64,000 bases of DNA from an uncultured Prevotella sp. (GTDB taxonomy: Bacteria > Bacteroidota > Bacteroidia > Bacteroidales > Bacteroidaceae), in assembly GCA_945873145.1 (NCBI GenBank), contig CAMCBZ010000013.1:1-64000 (forward strand), in the 5' to 3' direction. A program made the position numbers and the translations under genes. The notes beneath the pieces are model-generated. The model searched no databases, was not told where the DNA came from, and worked only from the letters and a program-made list of their open reading frames with translations. Shown piece after piece: positions 29,195 to 39,218 of the stretch (position 1 is its first letter; each line of letters opens with the position of its first letter).

Positions 29195-29314
29195 AACATT
29201 CTTGTCCTTCCTCCTGACTTTTCTATTCTTTCTCAAATTTCAAGTGCAAAGTTAAGAAGAATATCAATATGTTCAGCGAAATATTTCAAAAAAATATTCT
29301 TTTGAAGTGATTTC

Positions 29315-29380
29315 CACATGAAGATACCTTCAAGTCCACATGAAGATACCTTCAATGGCACATGAACATAGGTTCAGTCA
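29315..29380. repeat. Three tandem 22-bp repeats
   Basis: cacatgaagataccttcaagtc / cacatgaagataccttcaatgg / cacatgaacataggttcagtca. Confidence 0.85.
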
Positions 29381-29520
29381 TACGAGCACATAGGTAAGAT
29401 TCCGACATTACATAAAACAACAGAAGATACCATACCCTACCACTACTTTTTTTGCCGTGTTTATTTCCGTTTCTGCTAACTTTTCGCTACCTTTGCCGTA
29501 GGTTTCAATTTCACACCGAC

Positions 29521-30702
29521 ATGAAAGAATACGCATTAAAGTACGGATGCAATCCGAACCAAAAGCCGGCCCGTATCTATATGGAGCACGGCGAACTGCC
29601 TGTTGAGGTCATCAATGGCCGCGCAGGCTACATCAACTTCCTCGACGCTCTCAACAGCTGGCAGCTGGTCAAGGAACTCAAGGCCGCCACAGGTCTGCCC
29701 GCTGCCGCCAGCTTCAAGCACGTCTCTCCGGCCGGAGCCGCCGTGGGACTGCCACTGAGCGACACGCTGAAGAAGATCTATTTCGTGGATGACATCGACT
29801 TCGAGCTCACGCCCTTAGCCAGCGCCTATGCCCGTGCCCGCGGTGCCGACCGCATGTGCTCCTATGGTGACTTCTGCGCACTAAGCGACACCTGTGACGA
29901 GGCTACTGCCAAGCTCATCAAGCGCGAGGTCAGCGACGGCGTCATCGCACCCGACTACACACCCGAAGCCCTGGAGATCCTCAAGGCAAAGCGCAAAGGT
30001 ACCTACTGCGTCATCAAGATCGACCCCAACTACGTGCCTGAGCCCGTCGAGCACAAGCAGGTCTTCGGCATCACCTTTGAGCAGGGCCGCAACAACTGCG
30101 ATCTCAACGACCCGAAGCTCTTCGACGAGATTCCCACAAAGAACAAGAACTTCACTCCTGAGGCTATCTGCGACTTGAAGATAGCCCTCATCACACTGAA
30201 ATATACACAGAGCAACAGCGTCTGCTATGTCAAGGACGGACAGGCCATCGGTATCGGCGCCGGTCAGCAGAGCCGTATCCACTGCACACGTCTCGCCGGC
30301 AACAAGGCCGATGAATGGTGGTTGCGCCAGAGCCCGCAGGTTCTCAACTTGCCGTTCAAGCCGGGCATCCGCCGCGCCGACCGCGACAACGCCATCAACG
30401 TATACCTCAGCGAGGAGCACGACGACGTGCTGCGCGAAGGCACCTGGCAGCAGTTCTTCACCGAGAAGCCGGCGGTCTTCACACGTGAGCAGGAGAAGGA
30501 ATGGATCGCCAAGAACACCAACGTATGCCTGGGCTCCGATGCTTTCTTCCCCTTCGGCGACAACATCGAGCGCGCACACAAGAGTGGCGTGAAGTATATC
30601 GCACAGCCGGGTGGCAGTATCCGTGACGACAACGTCATCGAGACTTGCGACAAGTACGATATGGTCATGGCCTTCACACACGTGAGACTGTTCCACCATT
30701 AA
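29521..30702 (+). CDS. Phosphoribosylaminoimidazolecarboxamide (AICAR) formyltransferase, stand-alone
   Basis: LKYGCNPNQKPARIYM, AASFKHVSPAGAAVG, SDAFFPFGDNIERAHKSGVKYIAQPGGSIRDDNVIETCD; no N-terminal IMP cyclohydrolase domain. Confidence 0.92.
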   Translation: MKEYALKYGCNPNQKPARIYMEHGELPVEVINGRAGYINFLDALNSWQLVKELKAATGLPAAASFKHVSPAGAAVGLPLSDTLKKIYFVDDIDFELTPLASAYARARGADRMCSYGDFCALSDTCDEATAKLIKREVSDGVIAPDYTPEALEILKAKRKGTYCVIKIDPNYVPEPVEHKQVFGITFEQGRNNCDLNDPKLFDEIPTKNKNFTPEAICDLKIALITLKYTQSNSVCYVKDGQAIGIGAGQQSRIHCTRLAGNKADEWWLRQSPQVLNLPFKPGIRRADRDNAINVYLSEEHDDVLREGTWQQFFTEKPAVFTREQEKEWIAKNTNVCLGSDAFFPFGDNIERAHKSGVKYIAQPGGSIRDDNVIETCDKYDMVMAFTHVRLFHH

Positions 30703-30703
30703 A

Positions 30704-30748
30704 AAGCCCCCCCCTCTAACTCCCCCCTTGAGGGGAGAGTTAGAAGGG
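30704..30748. repeat. C-rich gene-end palindrome / possible terminator
   Basis: ccccctctaactccccccttgaggggagagttagaaggg followed by ctctttttatt. Confidence 0.7.
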
Positions 30749-30772
30749 TCCTCTCTTTTTATTATTACTATT

Positions 30773-30976
30773 ATGTCAGACATCGACGAAATCATTGAGC
30801 ACGGCATCGTCTTCAAGGGAGCTTCCAAAGGCGGACCCAAAGACGACGGCAAGGTAAAGACCAAAGCCAAGAAAAAGAAGTATATCACCGGCGCACACGG
30901 CTCCGGCTCGGCTAAGCAGAAAGCTAAGTACCGGCAGCAGCGTGCCAACAGAGCTTCGCAAAGGAAAAAGAAATAA
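30773..30976 (+). CDS. Small Lys-rich hypothetical protein (67 aa)
   Basis: MSDIDEIIEHGIVFKGASKGG...KTKAKKKKYITGAHGSGSAKQKAKYRQQRANRASQRKKK; good spacing to next ORF. Confidence 0.65.
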   Translation: MSDIDEIIEHGIVFKGASKGGPKDDGKVKTKAKKKKYITGAHGSGSAKQKAKYRQQRANRASQRKKK

Positions 30977-30979
30977 GCA

Positions 30980-31198
30980 ATGGCAGCAGAAAACAACGAC
31001 AAGAAGAAAACTCGACGTGAGAAGTTAGCCGGTTATTTCTACGACATATCCAAACTTACGTATGCCGCTTTAGTATTGGGAGGCGTTGTTCCGGTCCTAA
31101 CCAAGACGAATGTGAGGATCAACATCTTAGCGATCGTCTTCGGCATTCTTATGTCCTATGTCTTTGCATACTTCGCCAACAAAATATTAAAATCATAA
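30980..31198 (+). CDS. Small two-TM membrane protein (DUF6722-like)
   Basis: Two hydrophobic helices LTYAALVLGGVVPVL and INILAIVFGILMSYVFAYF. Confidence 0.7.
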   Translation: MAAENNDKKKTRREKLAGYFYDISKLTYAALVLGGVVPVLTKTNVRINILAIVFGILMSYVFAYFANKILKS

Positions 31199-31202
31199 GT
31201 TT

Positions 31203-31307
31203 ATGGAAACGCTCACAATTATCTTTGCAATCGGCTCCGTCATCGGCGTCGGCCTCATCCTTTGGACCAACACCAAGAAAGGCAAGAAGTGGTTGCAGGA
31301 CCTATAA
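31203..31307 (+). CDS. 34-aa single-TM peptide METLTIIFAIGSVIGVGLILWTNTKKGKKWLQDL (not in track)
   Basis: Direct translation; begins 4 nt after the previous stop; one TM helix then basic tail. Confidence 0.6.
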   Translation: METLTIIFAIGSVIGVGLILWTNTKKGKKWLQDL

Positions 31308-31354
31308 TCCACCCTTTGCAACCATTTTCACTCTTCACATCTCACATCACTCAC

Positions 31355-32851
31355 ATGAAAACTACTCCTTATCTATTATTATTGATCGGCTTGCTGAACC
31401 TCTTGACATTTACCTCGTGCAGTGACGACGACAAGAACATCAGCGCCGACGTCAACATCCCCATCACCGGCTACTGGCAGATGGCCGGTACCAGCATCGA
31501 GACCGGTGCGGACATCAACGGCGACGGCGCTGTTGAGGGCATCGTTGTCCACGACGACGGCACGGTCTCGGAATGGCAGTACACTCAGGCCAAGGAAGAT
31601 CCCTTCAATTTAGGTTATAAAACCGGCACATGGACGATCGACAACAACCACTACGTGATGCTGCTCAGCAAAGGAAACAACAAACACTACACGGTCACCG
31701 TGGCTGGCAACAACAACGAGAAGATGTACCTTGCCTATAATGGCAAGACATCTGTCATCCCCCTTTACCGCCTCCAGCATCTCCCCGGCGAGGGCGACAG
31801 CATGATGGAGACGATGGCCCAAATGAAGTTCACCGGCATACAGATGAGCGACCTCGCCGGTTACTGGGAACTTGCTAACAACGACGTCCCCAATGGCGAC
31901 GGCAACGGCATCTATATCGACGAACAGGGCTACATCTCACACATTGCGAATTACGGCGGCAGCGATAACGACATCATCGAATACCAATCCGAGGAAGTCA
32001 GCACCACTGGTGGCGTCCTCTCTTTCCCCTACAATGGCAATACCTATCTTCTCTACGGTGTCAGCAAAGATGTGCTCTTAGCTACTCTCGACGGGCAGAA
32101 AGTGGAGAAGTTCGTACGCAAGGATGTTCCCGGAGAACTGGCTGACTTGGAGGAGATGACACACGCTAACCTACAGCTCAGCGACCTCGTCGGATACTGG
32201 GATAAAGGTAATGGATCCGGTGTCTATATCGACGAGCAAGGCAACGTGTCCGACGTGTCGATCGTATATTCCACAAATAACTATTTTAGTGTCGACTACC
32301 ACTCTGGGAAGATTAGCACGAGCGGCAAACGTTTCTCTTTCCCCTTTGTGAGCACAAGCTACTCGATCTTTGGCATCAAAGGAGATATCCTCTTTGCTAC
32401 CACAGACGGGCATCAAGTAAAGAAGTTCACGCGCAAGGAAGTCCCTGACGAAGTGACACGTATCGAGGAAATTGTCAATACGAAAGTACCCGACAAACTG
32501 ATCGGCTCATGGGGAACAATCCATCACCAAAGAGTGTACTCAGATGGCTATGTCTCCAATGACGACATTACACCTTCTGATTCTAGGTCGATGCAAATGT
32601 ATCATAAGCTCATCTTCTACAGCAATCATGTCGTCAACAAATATTATAACGGAAGCGACTATCCCAATACATACTATTTTACTGTCGACGGCAATAAGCT
32701 GACACGCGGCCAGTCGCTCAACGACTTGATTTCGTCAAGTATAGGCAGCTCTCAAACATTTCAGATTGACTTCGTCTCTGACACCGAAATGAAAATCACC
32801 AGTAAAAGCGGTAAAGCCTCGGAGACCTACACTTATAAAAAGATTCAATAG
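31355..32851 (+). CDS. Lipoprotein with internal repeats, unknown function
   Basis: Lipobox LTFTSCSDDDK; repeats anchored by ITGYWQ/LAGYWE/LVGYWD/LIGSWG and YIDEQG. Confidence 0.8.
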   Translation: MKTTPYLLLLIGLLNLLTFTSCSDDDKNISADVNIPITGYWQMAGTSIETGADINGDGAVEGIVVHDDGTVSEWQYTQAKEDPFNLGYKTGTWTIDNNHYVMLLSKGNNKHYTVTVAGNNNEKMYLAYNGKTSVIPLYRLQHLPGEGDSMMETMAQMKFTGIQMSDLAGYWELANNDVPNGDGNGIYIDEQGYISHIANYGGSDNDIIEYQSEEVSTTGGVLSFPYNGNTYLLYGVSKDVLLATLDGQKVEKFVRKDVPGELADLEEMTHANLQLSDLVGYWDKGNGSGVYIDEQGNVSDVSIVYSTNNYFSVDYHSGKISTSGKRFSFPFVSTSYSIFGIKGDILFATTDGHQVKKFTRKEVPDEVTRIEEIVNTKVPDKLIGSWGTIHHQRVYSDGYVSNDDITPSDSRSMQMYHKLIFYSNHVVNKYYNGSDYPNTYYFTVDGNKLTRGQSLNDLISSSIGSSQTFQIDFVSDTEMKITSKSGKASETYTYKKIQ

Positions 32852-32855
32852 CCCC

Positions 32856-33557
32856 ATGAAAAAGATATTCTTTCTGCTCCTCGCCATCCTGCCGCTTGCA
32901 GCTCTGGCTCAGAACGAAAACAGACGTGTCTCTATCGAGCCACACGCCGGCATGACCGTCTCGAAGATGCACGGCAGCGCCCTCAGCAAAGACGAGACAT
33001 GGAAAACAGGATGGACGGCAGGTGCTGAACTGGAGATTCCTCTCTCCACTTACTATTCGCTCACCACAGGCGTGGACTACGCCCTCATCGGTACGGGCTT
33101 CAAAGAGGAAAAAGAACAGTACTCCTCCGCAAAGTCGTGGATCAATGCGGCTTATGTCTCGGTGCCCCTGCAAATCAAGGCTTACTCCTCTGCCGTCAAA
33201 GGCCTCGCCGTCCACCTCGGTGTCGAAATGGGGTTGATGACTTCGGCCAAGGCGCATGCTAAGATGACAAGCATCCGTACAATGGACATCGGCGACGGCA
33301 TGTCGTCCTACTTTCTTTGGGAGAACTACCAGAGAAAAGAGTCAGAGGATGTCAGCGGAAAGTTCCGCAACATCATCTACGACATCCCCGTGGGACTGAG
33401 CTACGAATGGCGCAACATCATGCTCAACGCCACCTATCGCTACGAGATCCGGCAGGCCATCAGTCAAAAAATCAACAACTACGGCTTTGGTTCTAATGCT
33501 GTCACTGCCCGCAACCACGCCATCCTCATCACTCTCGGCTACCGCTTCAAACTTTAA
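32856..33557 (+). CDS. Outer membrane beta-barrel (PorT-family-like) protein
   Basis: Signal peptide; [14 protein letters not shown]; alternating hydrophobicity; terminal Phe-containing strand (ITLGYRFKL). Confidence 0.75.
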   Translation: MKKIFFLLLAILPLAALAQNENRRVSIEPHAGMTVSKMHGSALSKDETWKTGWTAGAELEIPLSTYYSLTTGVDYALIGTGFKEEKEQYSSAKSWINAAYVSVPLQIKAYSSAVKGLAVHLGVEMGLMTSAKAHAKMTSIRTMDIGDGMSSYFLWENYQRKESEDVSGKFRNIIYDIPVGLSYEWRNIMLNATYRYEIRQAISQKINNYGFGSNAVTARNHAILITLGYRFKL

Positions 33558-33592
33558 ATCATCATTATACAAACCCAATAACAAATTTATTT

Positions 33593-35158
<1,566 letters not shown>

Positions 35159-35220
35159 TCCACTCCCAACTACAAAGTAACGTAGATCTTTGTGAGTTAA
35201 CGCTCCGCCACGGCGGAATG

Positions 35221-35280
35221 AAGAATATAACCGAATATCGAGAATATCCCGTTCTCACTATTCGGTTATATTCTTTTTTG
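35221..35280 (+). terminator. Intrinsic terminator downstream of GH51 gene
   Basis: 17-bp perfect stem aagaatataaccgaata / tattcggttatattctt with inner gagaa/ttctc stem and T-run. Confidence 0.88.
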
Positions 35281-35315
35281 ATGATAAACAGCCCGGTGAC
35301 GATTCTAAATCCACA

Positions 35316-35361
35316 TTTTCGGCAAATTATGTCATCTATACACGACATAATTTACCGAAAA
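35316..35361. repeat. 18-bp inverted repeat (one mismatch)
   Basis: ttttcggcaaattatgtc / gacataatttaccgaaaa. Confidence 0.8.
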
Positions 35362-35624
35362 GTTGCAGTGTATAGGTTGCATAAAACCAAGAAAAGCATC
35401 AAAGCTATACGGATCATACAGGCAACAAGACAATGTTGTGAAAACTGACATTTTTCCGCCATTTTCTAGGCGATCTTTTGAAGCAAGCTCTATCTTGCGC
35501 CAAAAGACGCGAATTTTAAGCAGTTTTTCATAACAAGCTGACACACAGGTAAATACAAATATATAACCGTCTAACAAAGTAAAAAGAGGCCTTTTGAGGT
35601 CGGTAACTACGCATAGACTGGTTA

Positions 35625-35729
35625 TCAGAAAGCCTTTCTGTACCTGTCAGAAAGGCTTTCTGACCAGGTCATCACGGCGTGATGACCCGATGACTAAAGC
35701 GAGATGACAGCATCAGAAAGGCTTTCTGA
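35625..35729. repeat. Cluster of TCAGAAAGGCTTTCTGA palindromes plus GTCATCACGGCGTGATGAC palindrome
   Basis: Copies at 35625-35640, 35646-35664, 35713-35729; second palindrome at 35668-35686. Confidence 0.88.
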
Positions 35730-35877
35730 CAACGTGACTTCACCATTTCAACAGAAAGAGCTCCGCTTTTCCCAAAATTCACGGTTCCTCTTTCTCTAGA
35801 TTGAAAGTTCAGGATGAAGTACTTTTGTAAAGGAAGTTCATACTTTACAAAGAATCTTCATCGCCATAAACGAAAAC

Positions 35878-35910
35878 GAGGCTCCAACCCACAGCGGGTT
35901 GGAGCCTCTT
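35878..35910 (-). terminator. Intrinsic terminator of the GH43 gene
   Basis: gaggctccaaccc / gggttggagcctc 13-bp stem just past the 35929 stop codon. Confidence 0.8.
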
Positions 35911-35928
35911 TGTTATCCTATGCTCTTT

Positions 35929-36951
35929 CTACTTTAGGACCGGCCAGCCGTGGTTCCACCGAACCGTACGGATGACCAGCTTTGGCATACCTTCACTTTT
36001 GATACTATAACCATGACAAATGAAGAGATCTCCTTTTTTCTGCTTCTTCGGCAATGGGAGATGATAGACGGCACAATGGCCGGCTGCCTCATATTGCCTC
36101 TTGTCGCCCTCGATGACAAGTGTGCCACCGCCTTCAAGCATGGACCTGCCCTCCCGGTCGAGATAAGGCCCCGTGATCTTCCGGCTTCGTCCGACGACCA
36201 CGCGGTAGTTGCTCTTCATGCCCCTGCAACAGTAGTCGTGACTGACAAAGAGATAGTACCAGCCCCGGTGCTTGAAGATGAACGGAGCCTCGATGGCATT
36301 AGGACCGGCAAAGTCCGAGGTAGGATTGGCCGGAAGTCTCTTGGTACCCTTGGCATAGCGGCGTGCAATGGTAAAGGGACGCGCCCCGACAGCAGCATGT
36401 AGCGTAGTGTCGAGCCGAAGGAGCTGGATGCCATCCCAAAACGAGCCGTAGGCCAGCCACGGCTGTCCGTTGTCGTCGATGACAAAGTTGGGATCGATGG
36501 CATTCCAGTTGTCGCGTCCCTCGCGTGAGGCGATGATGCAGCCCTCGTCGCGCCAAGCACTGTTGTCGGAGAGGCGGTCAGCCGAGAGAAGTCCGATGGC
36601 CGACGTGTTCTTGCCAAACGTAGAACAGGAATAGGCCATATACCAGTGGTCGCGGTAGCGGATGATGTCCGGAGCCCATAGATCACCCCGCAATCCGGGC
36701 ACGCTGTCACGCGCCCATGCGGGAATATGGTCTTGCAGGACACCACGCTTTGCGATGTCCCAGGTATGTAAGTCGCAGGAGGTCATGCTGAGGATGCCCG
36801 GTCCGGTACAATAGAGATGGTAGGTACCGTCTTCGTAGGCCATAACAGGGTCATGCGTCCACGGATCCGTGACACCATGAGCGTCGGACTCTCCTGCCAA
36901 GGCCGTGACTACGCTGAGCGCGGCCACAGCCAAGGAAAATAAGATTTTCAA
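35929..36951 (-). CDS. GH43 family arabinan endo-1,5-alpha-L-arabinosidase-like protein (probable TTG start)
   Basis: VTDPWTHDPVMAYEDGTYHLYCTGPGI, LWAPDIIRYRDHWYMAYS, NAIDPNFVIDDNGQPWLAYGSFWDGI, NAIEAPFIFKHRGWYYLFVSHDYCC; signal peptide begins (M/L)KILFSLAVAALSVVTALA. Confidence 0.9.
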   Translation of the reverse strand: MKILFSLAVAALSVVTALAGESDAHGVTDPWTHDPVMAYEDGTYHLYCTGPGILSMTSCDLHTWDIAKRGVLQDHIPAWARDSVPGLRGDLWAPDIIRYRDHWYMAYSCSTFGKNTSAIGLLSADRLSDNSAWRDEGCIIASREGRDNWNAIDPNFVIDDNGQPWLAYGSFWDGIQLLRLDTTLHAAVGARPFTIARRYAKGTKRLPANPTSDFAGPNAIEAPFIFKHRGWYYLFVSHDYCCRGMKSNYRVVVGRSRKITGPYLDREGRSMLEGGGTLVIEGDKRQYEAAGHCAVYHLPLPKKQKKGDLFICHGYSIKSEGMPKLVIRTVRWNHGWPVLK

Positions 36952-37098
36952 TGATAGTTTGTTTAATGGACAAAGGGGAAGAGGAGCGAGAGAAACAGGG
37001 GAGCGGAAGGAGCAGGGGCGGAAGGAGCAGGGGGGACGGCGCACAACGCCGTCAAACCGAACGGAGAGAACTCGGTGAAACACACACGCTACTCTCGG

Positions 37099-37202
37099 CT
37101 CTTGAGTGCTTCAGGGCTCTCACCCGCTTTCAGTTTTTGAGCGCTTCGCCCCCCAAAACCGCTCTCTGCTCTTGAGTGCTTCAGGGCTCGCACCCGCTTT
37201 CG
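37099..37202. repeat. 70-bp-spaced direct repeat
   Basis: ctcttgagtgcttcagggctcKcacccgctttc at 37099 and 37169, partial third copy from about 37203. Confidence 0.75.
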
Positions 37203-37211
37203 CTCTTGAAG

Positions 37212-37255
37212 CATTTCACGCCCCTCCCCTTTGGGGAGGGGATAGGGGGTGAGGC
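37212..37255. repeat. C-rich gene-end palindrome
   Basis: cgcccctcccctttggggaggggatagggggtgaggct, 9 nt past the 37264 stop codon. Confidence 0.7.
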
Positions 37256-37263
37256 TCTTTTTT

Positions 37264-39138
37264 TTATTTTCTCACCACTTTCTTTCCACCCACGATCACG
37301 ATGCCCTTGTAGCTGTCGCTGACCGGCATACCCGCAAGGTTGTAAGCCTGCTGAGACTTGGCGCTGCTCTGAGCGGCCTGGATCTCATGGATGCCCGTCG
37401 TCGGCGCACCCTCTTTGTAGAGCCAGACAGGAATGCCGTCGAAACTGGTGGCAGTGATGCAGGTGGCAGGACAATCCTTATAGCCATCGACATTCTGCTT
37501 GATGGCCACACCGCTGTAATCCCAGCCATTGAGCGTCAGTGTGATGAACGACTTACCGTCCTGCGTGAACGTCCACGTGCCGTCGTACTCGCTGTTGCTT
37601 GGACACGTTACCGTGCCGTCAGCACTGAGCGTCACCGTCACCGGCTTTTGCTCATTGGTTTTGCTGAAAGAAACATCCAGTTTATCACCATCTGCACCGT
37701 AGCGACACGTTTGCTGATAAGGATGCTTGATCAGCTGATAGGAGCCTGCGATCTGCTCAGCAGAAAAGAGTCGTTCGTTCTCGATTTGTTTTTGTGTAGT
37801 CTGTTTTCCGGTGAATCGGAAAGGAGCGGTGACGAGCCAGCCGTCTTCGTTGACAAAGAGCGGATGCACGCGCACCTCATGGAAGTAAGTTCCATCGTCG
37901 AATTTAGTATGATAGACCAAAAAGGCATCTCCGTCGTTGTCGACCAAGACAGAATTATGGCCTTGGGCACGCTCGCCGCGTGTCATGCTGCCCCAACCTG
38001 CGTAGGCGCCCATAAGCTTCATGCCACGGTTGGTCGCAGAGTTGTTACCGTAGTTGAGTTCGTATTTGCTGTAGACCGCGCTGACATCCTGACCATCGAC
38101 GAAAGGACCGTCGGGGTTCTCGCTGCGGAAGACGCGCATCACGTAGCCCGCATTAGGGTTTAAACCTCCGTAAGAGAGGAAGAGATAGTAGTAGTTGCCG
38201 ATATGACGGATAAACGAACCCTCACCCGAGACATAGTATCCGCCAGCTATCTTCTTGCCGAAATAAGGATCACAGGTAGTGTTGGCATTGGCATACCCAC
38301 CGGATGCTTTTTTGCCATTGATCTCATAGGGATAGGTGTGGGTATAGTCACGCAGTCCCGTGGCATCATCAAGCTTCAACTCCCAGATACCTCCTGACCA
38401 TGAGCCGTAAGACATCAGCAGATTGCCCTCCTCGTCGTAGAACACGCAAGGGTCGATGCAGTTGGGCCAGTAAGAACCCCACTGATCGGTGTTGTAGCGT
38501 GCAGGCAGCGAAGTAGCACCGGTAGCAATGGTCAAGTCGGTGTGCGTCCAGTCGTTGCCCTTTTTAAAGCCGTTGTGGTCATAGCGTCCCTGGAAGCCGG
38601 AGAAAACAACAGGTCCCTGATAGACATACGGTCCCTCAATTTTGTCGGCAGCAAGACAGACGATGGACGATGCCCAATAGTCACCGTTGACCGACATATA
38701 CATCAGCCACTTGCCCGTCTTGCGGCTGCGAACGACATCAGGAGCCCACTGCATGCCCTGAACATTATTGCCATTGCACTGCCAGCTGTGGGCATTGAAG
38801 TTGCCAAAGGAGACAGTCTCGCCCTTATAGTTCTTCACAGAAGTGATCTTCTGTGTGTTGTAGGTGTTGACATAATCGATCTTTTTGCCGGCAGTATTGG
38901 CAAAGAGCGTGCAGGCGTCAGTCTCGCCACCACCAAAGTAAGTCCAATTGAGCATATCGCTGGACTTCGCCGTGGCAAGATGCGAGCCGAAGAGATAGTA
39001 GTTGCTGCCGTCGGCAACAATGGAGGGATCATGAACCGCCACTTCCTTGTAGCTGACCCTGGTCTTGTCGTTGGCATAAGTAGCGACAGTGCTGAGGGCG
39101 AGCAGACCGACGGCTGTAAAGAGTTGAAGATGCTTCAT
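37264..39138 (-). CDS. GH43 family arabinanase-like protein with C-terminal secretion-like tail
   Basis: VAVHDPSIVADGSNYYLFGSH, MQWAPDVVRSRKTGKWLMYMS, NCIDPCVFYDEEGNLLMSYGSWSGGIW, GEGSFIRHIGNYYYLFLSYGGL; C-term AYNLAGMPVSDSYKGIVIVGGKKVVRK. Confidence 0.9.
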   Translation of the reverse strand: MKHLQLFTAVGLLALSTVATYANDKTRVSYKEVAVHDPSIVADGSNYYLFGSHLATAKSSDMLNWTYFGGGETDACTLFANTAGKKIDYVNTYNTQKITSVKNYKGETVSFGNFNAHSWQCNGNNVQGMQWAPDVVRSRKTGKWLMYMSVNGDYWASSIVCLAADKIEGPYVYQGPVVFSGFQGRYDHNGFKKGNDWTHTDLTIATGATSLPARYNTDQWGSYWPNCIDPCVFYDEEGNLLMSYGSWSGGIWELKLDDATGLRDYTHTYPYEINGKKASGGYANANTTCDPYFGKKIAGGYYVSGEGSFIRHIGNYYYLFLSYGGLNPNAGYVMRVFRSENPDGPFVDGQDVSAVYSKYELNYGNNSATNRGMKLMGAYAGWGSMTRGERAQGHNSVLVDNDGDAFLVYHTKFDDGTYFHEVRVHPLFVNEDGWLVTAPFRFTGKQTTQKQIENERLFSAEQIAGSYQLIKHPYQQTCRYGADGDKLDVSFSKTNEQKPVTVTLSADGTVTCPSNSEYDGTWTFTQDGKSFITLTLNGWDYSGVAIKQNVDGYKDCPATCITATSFDGIPVWLYKEGAPTTGIHEIQAAQSSAKSQQAYNLAGMPVSDSYKGIVIVGGKKVVRK

Positions 39139-39161
39139 AATTATCAAAAAAAGTGGTAAAG

Positions 39162-39203
39162 CCCTTCCCCATCCCTCCTACTGAGGGAATGGGGAGCGAG
39201 CCT
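39162..39203. repeat. C-rich gene-end palindrome
   Basis: gcccttccccatccctcctactgagggaatggggagcgagcc, 16 nt past the 39219 stop codon. Confidence 0.65.
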
Positions 39204-39218
39204 TACGTTACTTATCAC

